From Plakobranchus ocellatus (taxonomy: Eukaryota > Mollusca > Gastropoda > Plakobranchidae): DNA of 33,535 bases. The stretch is taken from contig BLXT01005798.1 of assembly GCA_019648995.1 (NCBI GenBank), positions 322,034 through 355,568 on the forward strand. Direction: 5' to 3'. A model generated the notes under the pieces. It searched no databases, was not told where the DNA came from, and worked only from the letters and a program-made list of their open reading frames with translations. The position numbers and the translations under genes are program-made. Below are positions 1 through 11,100 of this stretch, piece by piece; the first letter of the stretch is position 1, and each line of letters starts with the position of its first letter.

Positions 1-18
1 CTCTTTCTGTCCCACGTA

Positions 19-75
19 CACACACACATACACACACTCTCTCTCTCTCTCTCTCTCTGCCTGCTGCTGCTGCTG
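19..75. repeat. Compound CA / CT / CTG microsatellite
   Basis: Three simple repeats are joined end to end: CA-type units to about 36, CT units from 37 to 58, then CTG units from about 61 to 75. Confidence 0.9.
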
Positions 76-324
76 TCTATCTCTAATCATCTGCCTAGGT
101 TCAGTTTACATGTCAGGTTACTGTTTCTGTCTCTCTGTCTTCCTGTTTATCCAAGCTAGTGCTCTGTCAATTCATCTACCATGATTTTAAATAGTCAATG
201 CGCATGTTAAGAAGAAATTTGTGTTTCAGTGCAAGGCCAATAGAACCATATAATGACCATATTTTTTTTTTTATAGGGTTTGAACAAATGGTGTCAAATC
301 CAACACAACATCAGTCATCCTAAA

Positions 325-360
325 TTAAAGGTGCCAAAATTTTTAATTTGGCACCTTTAA
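325..360. repeat. Perfect 14-bp inverted repeat (hairpin)
   Basis: The left arm at 325-338 (TTAAAGGTGCCAAA) is the exact reverse complement of the right arm at 347-360, with an 8-base AT loop between them. It lies in non-coding DNA. It could be a short foldback element or a cruciform-forming site. No target-site duplication is evident. Confidence 0.85.
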
Positions 361-1446
361 AACATTAGGTTTATTTCTATGGGGATTTATTTTTATTTCC
401 GTGATGTGTTAATTTTCTCAGTTTCTTTAAAATAACTCTGATGTTTGGAAAATTGGGAAAAATCTTTCTTGCACTAAGAAAAGGCCAAATAATTTATTGC
501 AGGTGTTAATTATACATGTGGTTTGTGAAGACTTTACTGATCGGAAGTTATATTAGTTTTTAGCATTGTCCAGCACAGTTGAGTGCAAAAGGCTTTACTT
601 GTCTCAATTTTGTTTTCTTTTGCTTTGGAGCATGTGTCAAAGATTTGGTACTGTGTGATTTGCCTTGTGAATTTTGAGCACCTCTCCTGCGATTTTCCAC
701 CCTCTTCCCCTAAATGTCGAGTTTGTTGTTAATGGAAATAACTGGATCCCAGACCAAATGCTAAAGACAGAACACATATTTTAGATGAAGAGACTGATCT
801 TACTCTTTTGCATAAGGTTGCATGCTGCATATTAACAGATTGATATACAATCAGACAGAGCAAGTAAAATTATCTTTACTTGATATCTTTTTAAGGCTTG
901 GTAAATGGGAACCAGCAAAAAAATTTTCGAAATTTTGTTACCCTAAAATTTAAGATAATTTTGAATTGCTTTTAAAATACTTATGCTGTGCAATTGCAAT
1001 AGAAATCCTTCACATTTCTTACACAAAGCTGTACTAGAATTTTGAAGGAAAGAATGCACTGGAAAGATAATTGTAGTCTAAGGGATATATTTAAAGAAGT
1101 AGTCACATATTATGTTGACCATACCATGTTTCTTCCTATATCCTCGCAAAATAAAAATGAACTTCATACTCAGCACAAAACTGAATTGAGGAAGTAAAGT
1201 TTCTGTCAAATTTTTTTTTTGCTATCTATCATTCATTTCTTCTTTCTCTATGTGTGTTTTTTAAAATAAATAACAATTGAAGGTAAAAGCAGAGCTTGGT
1301 GCTTATTATTTTCATTGCCTTGAGATCAGTCACAATGATTAAGTTGGATGGCAGATATAACTTTTTTGGTGTTTTTTCCATCCTTTCCACTGCTTAAAAA
1401 TAATGAAAAAAAAGTAATAACCTTAATATCTTAACATAGAATTACA

Positions 1447-1449
<3 letters not shown>

Positions 1450-1477
<28 letters not shown>
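1450..1477. repeat. (TA)n microsatellite
   Basis: About 14 uninterrupted TA units lie in AT-rich non-coding DNA. Confidence 0.9.
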
Positions 1478-1481
<4 letters not shown>

Positions 1482-2060
1482 CTGTTTTTTGTATTGTGAA
1501 GTTTTCTTGATCAATTTGTTTCGATGGTTTTAAAAAATTGAAAGTGTGACTTCAACTCATTTTGATTGGTCAAGGAGACATGTTAGTTTTTACGTGTTTT
1601 TTGCACCTGATGTAACTGCTTCAAATAAAGGGTCTCTTTTTTTTTTTTTGCTTTTTTTTTTTTTTTTCGCTTTTCATTTTCTTTTTACTTAAATCTTGAA
1701 ATGTTTTAATTTCACAATCTTGATAATTTGATTTGATCAGGCTCAAAATTATGAAATTCTTTCCATTAGCGATGGCCAGCTTGTCTCAACTTGTCTCAGG
1801 AAGAATTCATCGCAGACATCTCAGCCTCACTAAAGCCGTTTTGCCCTTCAAAGACATTTTTCTTTTTCTATTTTTGCATTGATGGCAAATATCGCAAGAC
1901 ATCTGAGAAACGGAAGTGGAAACTTTATAATGCGTGTTTTAAGCTTGAGTTCAAGAAAATTACCGAGAAAAGATTATGTACTCGAGACAAAATAAGAAAG
2001 AGTTAAAGATCAGCCTTTGTCTTCTCTTCATGGCCATTAATTCTTGGACTTTTTTGCCAG

Positions 2061-2193
2061 GACAGCAATAAAAACACAAGAGCTGGAAATCAAACTTGAG
2101 GCGGGACTTCAATTGAGATTGGATGTTAGAAGGGAATCAGCGCACTTGAAGATGCAGGAGGGAGGAAAAGCAGAGCTGTTCACTCGCATGTAG
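2061..2193 (+). CDS. Putative terminal coding exon of an unidentified upstream gene
   Basis: A T-rich tract ending in TTTTTTGCCAG makes a good splice acceptor at 2060. The next base completes a codon, and 43 open codons then run from 2062 to a TAG at 2191-2193. The peptide is rich in Glu, Leu, Lys, Arg and Gln, for example QELEIKLEAGLQLRLDVRRE, and looks like an amphipathic helix or coiled coil rather than random AT-rich translation. An ATTAAA signal follows about 320 bases later. No matching upstream exon with a phase-2 donor was found in the window, so the gene would begin before position 1 or in an exon I missed. The family is not recognised. It could still be a chance open frame or a 5' untranslated exon of the next gene. 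Confidence 0.35.
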
Positions 2194-2510
2194 AGTTTAA
2201 CTCAAATGTTGGATATTTTATATATACCTGGACACATTCCATTCACCTTCCAGTGGTGAGATTAGAACAAGAACATGTTCTAGCTAATGTTACAGATAGA
2301 GAACATTTATTGGTTTCTACGGTATCATACCTCTGACAACATGTGAAAGGAAAAAGAGGAGAGGTTGAGTTTTCTAGTCACTAAATCTTTCTAGTCATCC
2401 AAAATACAATAACAGCACCTGTCCTTTCCTGTTACAACTGCAGTCTCTATGCTACCTGAAAATGTTGTAAACATATTGTATTTTTTATATTCATTTGTTT
2501 CCTGCTGTTG

Positions 2511-2516
2511 ATTAAA
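2511..2516 (+). terminator. Candidate polyadenylation signal ATTAAA
   Basis: ATTAAA is followed by an A-run and then a GT/T-rich stretch (about 2535-2560), as expected for a cleavage site. It would end the transcript carrying the 2061-2193 exon and lies about 330 bases before the next gene's ATG. Confidence 0.35.
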
Positions 2517-2847
2517 AAAAAAAAACAACGTGCTGCCATTTCTTGTGTGCCTTTTCACCTGGTACTTGTTTGATGCTTTTGTTTTTTTTTAAATGTCTAG
2601 TCAGATTAGAAAAATTTTCTTTGGAGATTTCTCTGACTCTTGCCTTTGTCCTCAAGTGAGTCATTTTTGATGAGTCCATCTAGTCACTCTGTACAAACAA
2701 AAATTTTTTTTTTAAAGGTGAGGCTGTGAAATACACTTGTGGATTAAAAAAAAAATTATGTTGAATTATGATTTTCAAATTATGATCTTGTCCTAGACTA
2801 CAAAATATTTTGAAATTTGGGGTTTCATTGTGTATGCTTGTATTGAT

Positions 2848-5800
2848 ATGGCATCTAGTCAGTCCGAGGGTCCTCTGCTGCTTACTGGAGTTGCATTGTC
2901 TGATCATGAACATTCCAGGAAGCCCAATAGCAATGGGCTGAATGGAGACATATTTCAGAGTAATGATGGCATTGGAGACGCACTTCAAAGAGATGGCAAT
3001 ACGGACAGTGCAGCTCCAATTAAGAATGGTGAAGGAGGTGAAATTACCACCAAAGGAAACGGTGGAAAGAGCTGCGGCAAAGCAGCCTCATCAGGCGGCA
3101 ATGCCACGTACGGAGGGAAAAAGTTCAAAGGGGTGAAGGTGTGCTGTGGGGATCTCCGTCAGTATTTGTACAACCTGGAGACATATCGCCAGGCTAGCAT
3201 GCTGCGTAAGGGACGAGAGGTGCATAAGGTGTACGTTGACGTGAGAAAAGGATCATCTTTCCTGGAAGACAGGTTCTCCCTCACAGAGTTTGGGCGAGTG
3301 GTCTTGCAGGACGGATGTGTGAGGGCTGGTCGGGCAAGGAATGTAAGGCACATTGTGGTCGCTCGGGAGACCCTATACTGCAGCGGCACTGGGGGCTGTC
3401 GCAGAGCTTGTGGAGGATACGGGATGTGCCTTGTAGGTGAGTACTTATTCTACTTCTGGTTGTTATTAAGGAAGTTGAAAAGAAAATATACAGAGATAAT
3501 AAATATTCATGAAAAGGGTGTTTATCCTATTTTAAAGAAATGAAACTGTGAAGTAAAACAAACAAAAAAAAAAACTAAAAAGTTATGAAAATAGCATTTT
3601 ATAAGTATGATGACATTGTGCTGTGCTTTTTTCTGTTTGATCAAAGGTTGAAGTGATAAGGTCATTATCATTTTTATCATCCTTATTGCTTATTCTTTCC
3701 TACTTATCTTCATTAACTTCTTCCTCCTTCTGTTGTGGCTTTGAGCTTGAGCCTGCCACCAACTTGCTATAAGCCTTAAATCATCTTGTTGTGGGCACAC
3801 AAACAAACAAATGGTTCTCCTTTCCTCCTTTTCATCTTCCTCATCATCCTCCTCCCTCCTCCTCCTGCTCGTAATTCATCTTCTAATTTTATTACATTAA
3901 CTCTTACTGTATTTGTTCAGGTAATGAAAATATATTTAGATTTCATTAGTCTGAATTAGAAAAGATTGTGTTAAGCTGAATATTATTTCTTAGTGTAATA
4001 AAAAGAACAATTATACAGTGCATCTTTGAAAACAATTGCAAGAATCATGATTTGATAGTGTAGAGTAACATTTTTAGTTTTATAAATGTATAACTTGAGT
4101 GGGGTTTTTTTCTCTAACACCTTCCCTTTGAAAAAATAATGGAAAACTAACAATGAATATATTTATGAAATTGCAATTTTTGTTTTTTTGCTTTCTTCCA
4201 GGCTGTGACAAGGTTAAAGTGAGAGGCCATAAGTGCAGTTTCCGAGTGAAACTGACCATGCGTCTAGGTTTTGTGGACCACTGGTTTGTGGAGATAATGG
4301 GCAGTCACAACTGTTACATCATGACTGAGAGGGAAGCAAGAGGAAAAGGTGGAGGGTTGAGCCTAGAGGCCAGCCCTCCTCCTAGCGACGTAGACAAAAT
4401 GCTGGCTGATTATGAATTCAAAAGCAGTGACGGTGAGGACAGCAATCTGGCAGAGAGACAGTCTCAAGACTCTCCGTCAGTAGACGGGTCACCTTTGATG
4501 ATGGATCCCTTATCTAACCCCGCCATGGCCGCCATGAGCCAAGATGGAATGATCAATCTGCTGCAGCCTCTGTCTTTAGACAGCAAAAAATATTTGCCAG
4601 CTGCCCATACATTACCATCTTCTGCATCATTACCAGTGACGACAACACCTCTGCTGGGTTTATCAGGATCCCCACTGACATCATCATCCCCATCCATGCA
4701 TATATCCCCGGCTCACTGTCCCCTCAATATGCCCCTGCTCTCAGAGTCCTATCTCATGGCCATGGCAAGGAATGCTGCGGCAGCAGTCGCCATGAGCGAG
4801 TGTGGAGTTGTGCCACCTTCTCCCACCTCAGCCTCGCCTCTACTCTCAGTGCCGTCCCCTCCTAAGAGGAACTCAAGAGTTTCATCCTCCTCCTCTCCAT
4901 CATCTTTACCTTCCGTACCAAATGGGGTGGGTCTGGGAGGGGGAGGGGCCTTTCCCAGCAGCTTCTTCCCCCCACCATCCATGATCATTCCACAATTTAC
5001 CTTCATCCCTCCCTTACCTCTGGCTGAAGATGTCAAACAAAATCAGTTCTCTCACATGGATGACAGTGTGATGGATCTGTCCACACCAAAGGCCACAAAG
5101 CCTGAGGAGGCAGTAGATGCAGGCCTGCCTCAAGATTTATCCTACAAAAAAGCTCCCCTCATTAACGGTCATCGCAATCCAAAAAAAAATCTTTCCCCAG
5201 CATCAAACTGTGCTGCACATGCCTACACAGAGGACAATCACAGGTCCACGACACCAAAGCAAGCTTTACCTTCATCGCCCTCATCAACAGCTTCATTAAC
5301 TGCATTAGAGGACATACCACCGAAGCAAGCAAGAGCCAAAAATAATGAATTTGCTGTCAGTTCCATTCCTCTTCAATCTAATGGTAGGTCACGAGGAAGT
5401 AATCCTGCTAAAAGGCCAAGAAAGAATCCGCCATCCTGTTCCTTTTCACCTGCATCTCTTTCCAAAGATAATGGACGAGGGGCAGCCAGCCCAGGTAAAA
5501 GCCCCATTCATTCACCCCTGTTTGTATCAAAGTCGTGCACATCTTCACCGTCTCCACTTAGTTTGCCAGAATCATCACCGCCTCAGGCGCCTGTTTCTAC
5601 AGCACAGTTAGAGGACAGAAACAGTCCACACATTAGTAATGTGATCAACAGCGTTCAAACCTCTAATAACACAAGGAGCAGCAGTGAAGCGACTGCGTCA
5701 CTCTCTTTGCTAGACAACCCACCTACATCTTCTGCTTCCAGCAACCACCCTTGCGAGTTGGAAGAAACTCCAGAGGATGAAAGCATATTCTCCAGCCTCT

Positions 5801-5898
5801 TAACTCTAAAGGGCCTCGTGGGCAAATCCAATAAACAGTTGGACAAGGTAGATTGGTCAGGCTGTCTGTGCACCTTTTGGGCAAGCACGGGACAATAA
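2848..5898 (+). CDS. Unnamed putative zinc-binding nuclear regulator with CtBP-type motifs
   Basis: There are two exons, 2848-3436 and 4202-5898, split by a 765-bp GT-AG intron (donor GTGAGT, acceptor CTTCCAG) in phase 1. They encode 761 residues. The ATG at 2848 is the first in frame after a TAG at 2794; the frame also holds a GTG at 2830, which is not a plausible animal start. Residues about 90-235 look like a folded domain rich in Cys and basic residues: C178, C184, C188, C194, then C198-x9-C208-x23-H232-x-C234. That last spacing resembles the zinc-binding half of WRKY/FAR1/FLYWCH-type fingers, which end in C-x~23-H-x-C/H. The intron falls between C194 and C198. Residues after about 245 are low-complexity Ser/Pro/Ala, with VMDLS at 486-490, PQDLS at 506-510 (the canonical CtBP-binding form PxDLS) and a basic KRPRK at 600-604. 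I infer a nuclear, probably repressive, DNA-binding protein. I do not recognise the family. Confidence 0.8.
3735..3811 (+). mobile_element. 5'-truncated SINE copy in the intron of the 2848-5898 gene
   Basis: The stretch 3773-3796 (starting GCCTTAAATCATCTTGTTGT) matches the 3' tail of the SINE at 32724-32890 at 19 of 24 positions and ends in an AAACAAACAAA tail. A degenerate B-box-like CTTTGAGCTTG lies at 3739-3749. The 5' half with the A box is not recognisable. Confidence 0.5.
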
Positions 5899-6139
5899 CT
5901 TTTGTTTTTTTTTGTTTTTGCTTAATGCATGCCATCAATGTTATCTCTTCACTTCAGCATGTTGTGGTGTCTCAATGTTAACAACTGCATGGCTTGGTGC
6001 ATCCTCCTGGTTCCTCTTGCTTTGTTCCTTGATTTTATGAGCAGGAGTTTGAAACATTTGTGTCAACAAAAAAATAATTAAAGTACAAGTATATTTTAAT
6101 GAGCTCATCTTTTTATCAACCTTTTTTTTTTTTTTTCAG
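5848..6139 (+). other. Possible alternative last intron of the 2848-5898 gene
   Basis: AAG|GTAGAT at 5847/5848 is a usable donor in phase 0. A strong acceptor, a run of about 15 T and then CAG, ends at 6139. Splicing would replace the last 16 codons with a 9-residue end, MESPTLLFL, and stop at a TAA shortly after 6140. The unspliced frame stops at 5896-5898. The sequence alone does not show which form is made. Confidence 0.3.
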
Positions 6140-7049
6140 ATGGAAAGCCCCACTTTATTGTTTCTATAAAAGTTATCAAATTGTCTGAGATTGATGGAAA
6201 TAACTTTTAATTTTTCATCCTTTGATGATCAATTTTTTTTTTTGTTCTCTTTTAATATTAAACTTAAAGTTGTTTTTTTTTTCAAACCTATAAATGCTCA
6301 GCAATTAAGCAATAGTCATTACTTCTATAAGATAACACCTTTTTTGCTTTGTAGTCCTAGATCTAGTATAGTTAAATATACATTATCAAGCCTGCCCTCA
6401 AGCAGTAACTTCATCATTAATACTTCACGCACTTAATGTGCACATAAGACAGGTACATCTGTCTAAGCATCTTTAAAAAAAAACAAAAAAAAAACAAAAA
6501 TTCTTGTAGCTCTGAAGTGCTGCCCTTTTGATTAGGGCTGCTTCAGAAAAGAAAAGAAATGTTCAGTTGGTCAGGAAAAATAATTTATAAGGGGGAAAAA
6601 AATCAAGTTTATAATAAATATTCTGGTCATGAGAACATTACATTTACTAGGATTCTTATGGTTAGGTGAGGTTAAAAAAAATAAATGTATTTTATTATTA
6701 CTTTTAAAATATTGTTTGGTGATTTGCGCTGCATGTATGTTTTATTGCTTGGAGGCTGGCCATTTTTTAGCAGCTTTTCCTTCTTTTTTTAACTGTTTCC
6801 TCAAACCAGTTTATGAATCTTTAACAAGAGTATTGTTCACACAAATCGTTTCATTGTAGTTGTTTACTGTTGGCATTTTGGATTTAATAACTCCAATGAA
6901 AATAATTTTTACCTTTCTTTTATTTAAGTGATAATTACTTCCAAAAAGTAGCTGTGCAAAGTGTTTTTTTTTTCTTTTTTAAATAGTTTGGAGAAGGGGT
7001 TCTGATTTTGGTTTCTACATGTACTTAAGGAAAAGCGACAAAATTTCTC

Positions 7050-7055
7050 AATAAA
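7050..7055 (+). terminator. Candidate polyadenylation signal AATAAA
   Basis: AATAAA is followed within about 30-45 bases by a GT-rich stretch (TCTTGTGTAG, near 7087). It is a plausible end for the 2848-5898 gene, giving a 3' UTR of about 1.15 kb. Confidence 0.4.
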
Positions 7056-7819
7056 AACAAAATTTCCCTTCTAAGCTCGTCTCAGTCTTGTGTAGAAAGA
7101 GAGAGAGAGAGAGAAAAAAAAAACCCACAAGGAAATAGAAAATGAAATCTGAGATGTTTTTACAAGTAGAAATAAAAGGAAGATTTTGTCTCTTATTTCA
7201 TTAATTATAAGCTCTGCAAGTTTAATTATAGGATCGTAAAACAGTCATGATCATTACTAAAAATTTACTTAGAATTTCTTCTTAATTATAGATCAATTTA
7301 ATAAAAAGATTTTCATCTATTTTTGTTTGCATCTAATGTTGATAACAAGTTGAATACAGATTATCTTAATAGCATAAAATGATTATATCAAAGACATTAT
7401 CTAGTTTTCATGACATTTGGAAAATAATTTTTAAAAATCATCATAAAACTTCTTTAACCTTTGCAAATTTTAGATTTAACAATTATTCACGGTCCTAGCC
7501 TTAGATCCTCCAAAAGAATATGTTTTTTAAATTATTTTGCTGGCTTGGGCTGACTATTTGCTAAGAAATTGTAAGGACTGGCTGAATAAATTAATGTTTG
7601 TGTGTGCATATGATTATTGAATCATTTTCATCTACAAAAGAAAAATGAAAAAAACATCAATGCATTTCTGACTCAAAAATTCTTTTTATATGAGGGAAAA
7701 AAATGCACAAAATCTGATTCTGGCATGACTTCTGACTTGATGTTTGTTCAGGGTTGACAAAGAAAGAAAATAATATGCAGATTATGTATGTTTCATCAAT
7801 CCTGGACAGTCCTAATCCG

Positions 7820-7838
7820 TGACCTAATGAAGAGGTCA
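7820..7838. promoter_or_regulatory. Everted repeat of nuclear-receptor half-sites (TGACCT n7 AGGTCA)
   Basis: Two perfect consensus half-sites, TGACCT at 7820-7825 and AGGTCA at 7833-7838, face outwards across 7 bases. Everted repeats with 6-8 base spacers are known targets of RXR heterodimers. The site is about 330 bases upstream of the first PUS3 exon seen. Function is inferred only, and a chance match is possible. Confidence 0.3.
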
Positions 7839-8171
7839 CCTCCTATATGGTACATAGGGGTTACCATTAGTAGGTAGTATGCCAGTGCTGTAGGCAGATA
7901 GGTGCTTAGGTAATCTAGAAGTTTAATGTTTAGATGCATCTTCAGTTGATGATGAATTAGAAAATAAGTATTGGATCATTCAATACTTAGCTGTGAGTTT
8001 GTTAGGGAATGAATAGAGCAGCAGTAGATTGTACAAACTATCTTGTGCTAATGGTATATTTTGATCATGGCCTTGACCAAACTGATCTATTTTTCACCCT
8101 CTGTTTGCTTTATTTTGGATTTGGTTACGATCCCAGCCCTTTCAATGTCCTGTTCTGTTTTTATTTTGCAG

Positions 8172-11100
8172 GACCTCGCCAACAGGGTTCGGCAGTTGGA
8201 AGCTCATGTGACGCAGCTCAGAAATTTGGTCATCAAGGCAGATGGCTCCAAAATTGAGGGTCAAGGTCGCAAGAAGCCCCAGCGAGAGTTTGACTTCAAC
8301 AAGTAAGTTGCACACACTGGAATAGCTTGCACACTTTTTTTAATGGTCTACAGTTTCTGTATGGTATGGAGATGCAGTAGAATCCACTAAGTCAAAGTTA
8401 CATGAGTCGCTCTTCTTTCAGTGAGCGGTAGATCTTATATATAGAGATTATTTTTAGTTCCTGTTACTTTATGTAACGATCAGTGTAATGGGATAAGTAA
8501 ATGAATGGCTCCATCAATGTTGTTTTGACACACCCAAGGACATCAGTCAATCAGTGTCCTCTATAATAAGAGTATGTGGGTTATTTTTTTTTATGTGAAG
8601 ATTGTTTTGCAATCCTTTGAGAGCAAAGAAATCAAATGAGCGAGTCTTGGAGTAAGTGAATTATGTTCAATATAAATCAGGTATACAAATATGAACTGTC
8701 AACGGCAAGCAATTTTTATTGATCACATGTTGAATCACAGAATGAGAGGCATGGTTGAAGGAGCTGAGAGGGCAGAGTTAAAAAAAAAAAAGGTGCCAGA
8801 TTTAATCATTGTGTGGCTTGATGCTAGTGACTCGAACAAGATGTGCTTAACACATTGGCATTAATCCGAGCAGAGCGTCTCAGCGATTTCTCAGTTCTTT
8901 GATCAGGAACTTCTATGTCTTAGATCTTGTGCAAATGATCTAAGATCAAGTCCTCCTTTGCATTCAGTGATAGAGTAGGGTTAAATCTAAAGAGTTCTAC
9001 TCTGTTGATCAGTGGTGCTGGGTTTTCTTACTGGCCACCCTCTGAAATAGTTAACCAAATCTGTAGACATACATACGATCTACAGCTTTGCTGGCAACCA
9101 TTAGACATTAGTAAAAAAAAAAAAAAACAAAACAAAACACAAAAAAAACATAAGTGGTGCAAGTCTACTAAATACTAAGCCTGTGAGCAGAGAATCAGAA
9201 TATTCAGAGGATGGAAGATCAGATAAGAAAAGATTTGTTTAAGAAAGCCTTTATTTTTTTAACTTCTTTGGCCTTGAATTTTTATAACTCACTTTTCTTG
9301 TATGGGGACAAAATATCTGGAGTCTCTTTAGATTGCATTGCAGTGTCGAAAAAATAGTACCCTTTACCATCAACAAAACCATCTCTTTTGTAGCCAAAAA
9401 ATTATATTTTTTTTGTTGCAGGTACAATACCCGGCATGTAGCTCTGAAGATAGCGTATCTGGGATGGAACTATCAGGGCTTTGTGGTGCAGGAGGACACG
9501 GACAATACAGTGGAAGCCGTTTTGTTTGATGCTCTGCTGCGGACAAAGCTAATCATGTCAAGGTAAGCCTGTATGAAAAGCATTTTTCTCACTGTCGGTT
9601 TTCAACATTAATCACATTCACTGTATCCTCATTCTTACTTTTGATTCTCTTTTCTTTGTTTCTTATTCTTCTCCATGTCTATCCTTGACTTTCTGTCACA
9701 CTCACTTCATTTTTCTCCCCATATTATTCATGGTTTGCTAACCAACTTTTTTCTTTTTTTAATTCATCAAAGAAATGAAAGTACCTGGAAATGAAATAAG
9801 GCAAATTCCAAACATATCACTCGTGCATTCTTGCAAACAGCCATAGGCTAACTTATATCCATTAAAATTTATATATTTATTTTTGAAAGAACATCATAAA
9901 AATTGTGTTGCGTTTGTTGAATGAGGAAAAAAAAAATTACTTGATTGTGAATAATTGAAAAAGATGTCACTATTTTTAGGGAGACATCCAACTACCATCG
10001 CTGTGGTCGCACAGACAAGGGTGTCAGCGCTTTGGGGCAGGTGAGATGATTGAGTGTTTTTTTCGCTAAGAATCATTCTTGTTTGATTTTGCTGCCAGAA
10101 AGAAAGAAAATTTAGCAGTTTATCATTTGAGACAGACTTTTCTGTCATTATGAATTTTCTATGATAAACATGGGTTTCTCAAAAAGATTTTGAACTTAAA
10201 ATTGGTAGCTTTATCATGAGAGGGATTCAAGAACAAGGGAAAAAAAAAAAATGAATTTGGGTACTATCATCAATTACAGCAAAGTCACTTAAAACTAAAA
10301 ACGGTAACAATGAAATTGGAGATCAAACAAAACTTCCATTAGAGCCAGGTCGTGGTAAACACTTTCAAACGGAAGATCTTCATGGAGCAAAGTAAAAGCT
10401 GTGGTGACATGCTAGAGTTATACTTCTTTTTTTTTTTGTACAAAAGTGGCCGAAGGACCTCTACTATAAGAATCGGTTCTGATTAGAAGACAAATATATC
10501 AATTTTAACACAAAACTTCCAGAAAAGTTTTTCGTTTTTTCACATCTTTTTGTAGGTAATATAGAAATGTCTGACACTTAACAGGAGGAGGAAAAATGTT
10601 GTATATCTCCAAATTTACTTTGTTTCAATGACTTTGAGAGCTGAGAGCTCAGCACTAGTTAGCCTCAACGTCAAGATTAAACTTAAGAAGACTCATCATG
10701 AATGCAAGGTTTATTTGATGCATGTGGTGTATGTTATGGCTCAGTATTTCTACTAAAAGTGCATATTTTTTAAGGACTCGTGTCTTAAGTTAGATTGGAG
10801 ATACAACAATTTGATTCTGTAATTCCTCTATAAGAATAATTACATTCAGTCTACTTCTCTGTACATCAAGTAAAAGAATTTAATGTTTAAATTTTTTAAA
10901 CTGTTGAAAATGTCCAAAGTGCTGTCATAATTCGTAAAGAGCATTTTTCTGTCATGCATGAGTCCATGAACAGTAACAGCCCAATTGCATGTAACAGTTT
11001 CTTTGTTTGTTTTTCTATTTTAGGTGATATCTATTGACCTAAGAACTAATCTTTTATCTGGAATCGGGGTCAAAGAACGACCGGGCGGTACAGCACATGA

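Larger units (their letters stand above)
1..2060. other. Non-coding stretch upstream of the first putative exon
   Basis: I see no supportable gene here. The stretch is AT-rich with many stops in all frames, T-runs around 1638-1667, a TA tract and a perfect hairpin, which are listed separately. Two short ATG-led frames, from 1772 and from about 1891, encode basic, Leu/Ser-rich peptides, but neither has a convincing donor site, so they are not called. Confidence 0.5.
5899..8171. other. 3' flank of the zinc-binding gene and upstream flank of PUS3
   Basis: This AT-rich DNA holds T- and A-runs, a short GA tract near 7098-7115, a polyadenylation signal at 7050 and an everted nuclear-receptor-like repeat at 7820. 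The first coding exon of PUS3 should lie here or further upstream. No ATG-led frame with a phase-0 donor was convincing. Confidence 0.5.

Noticed and set aside
8067..8171. In-frame ATGs (8067, 8145) as the PUS3 start
   Set aside because: They would translate a pyrimidine tract ending in TTTTGCAG, which is a textbook acceptor. The added residues are hydrophobic and unlike PUS3 N-termini.
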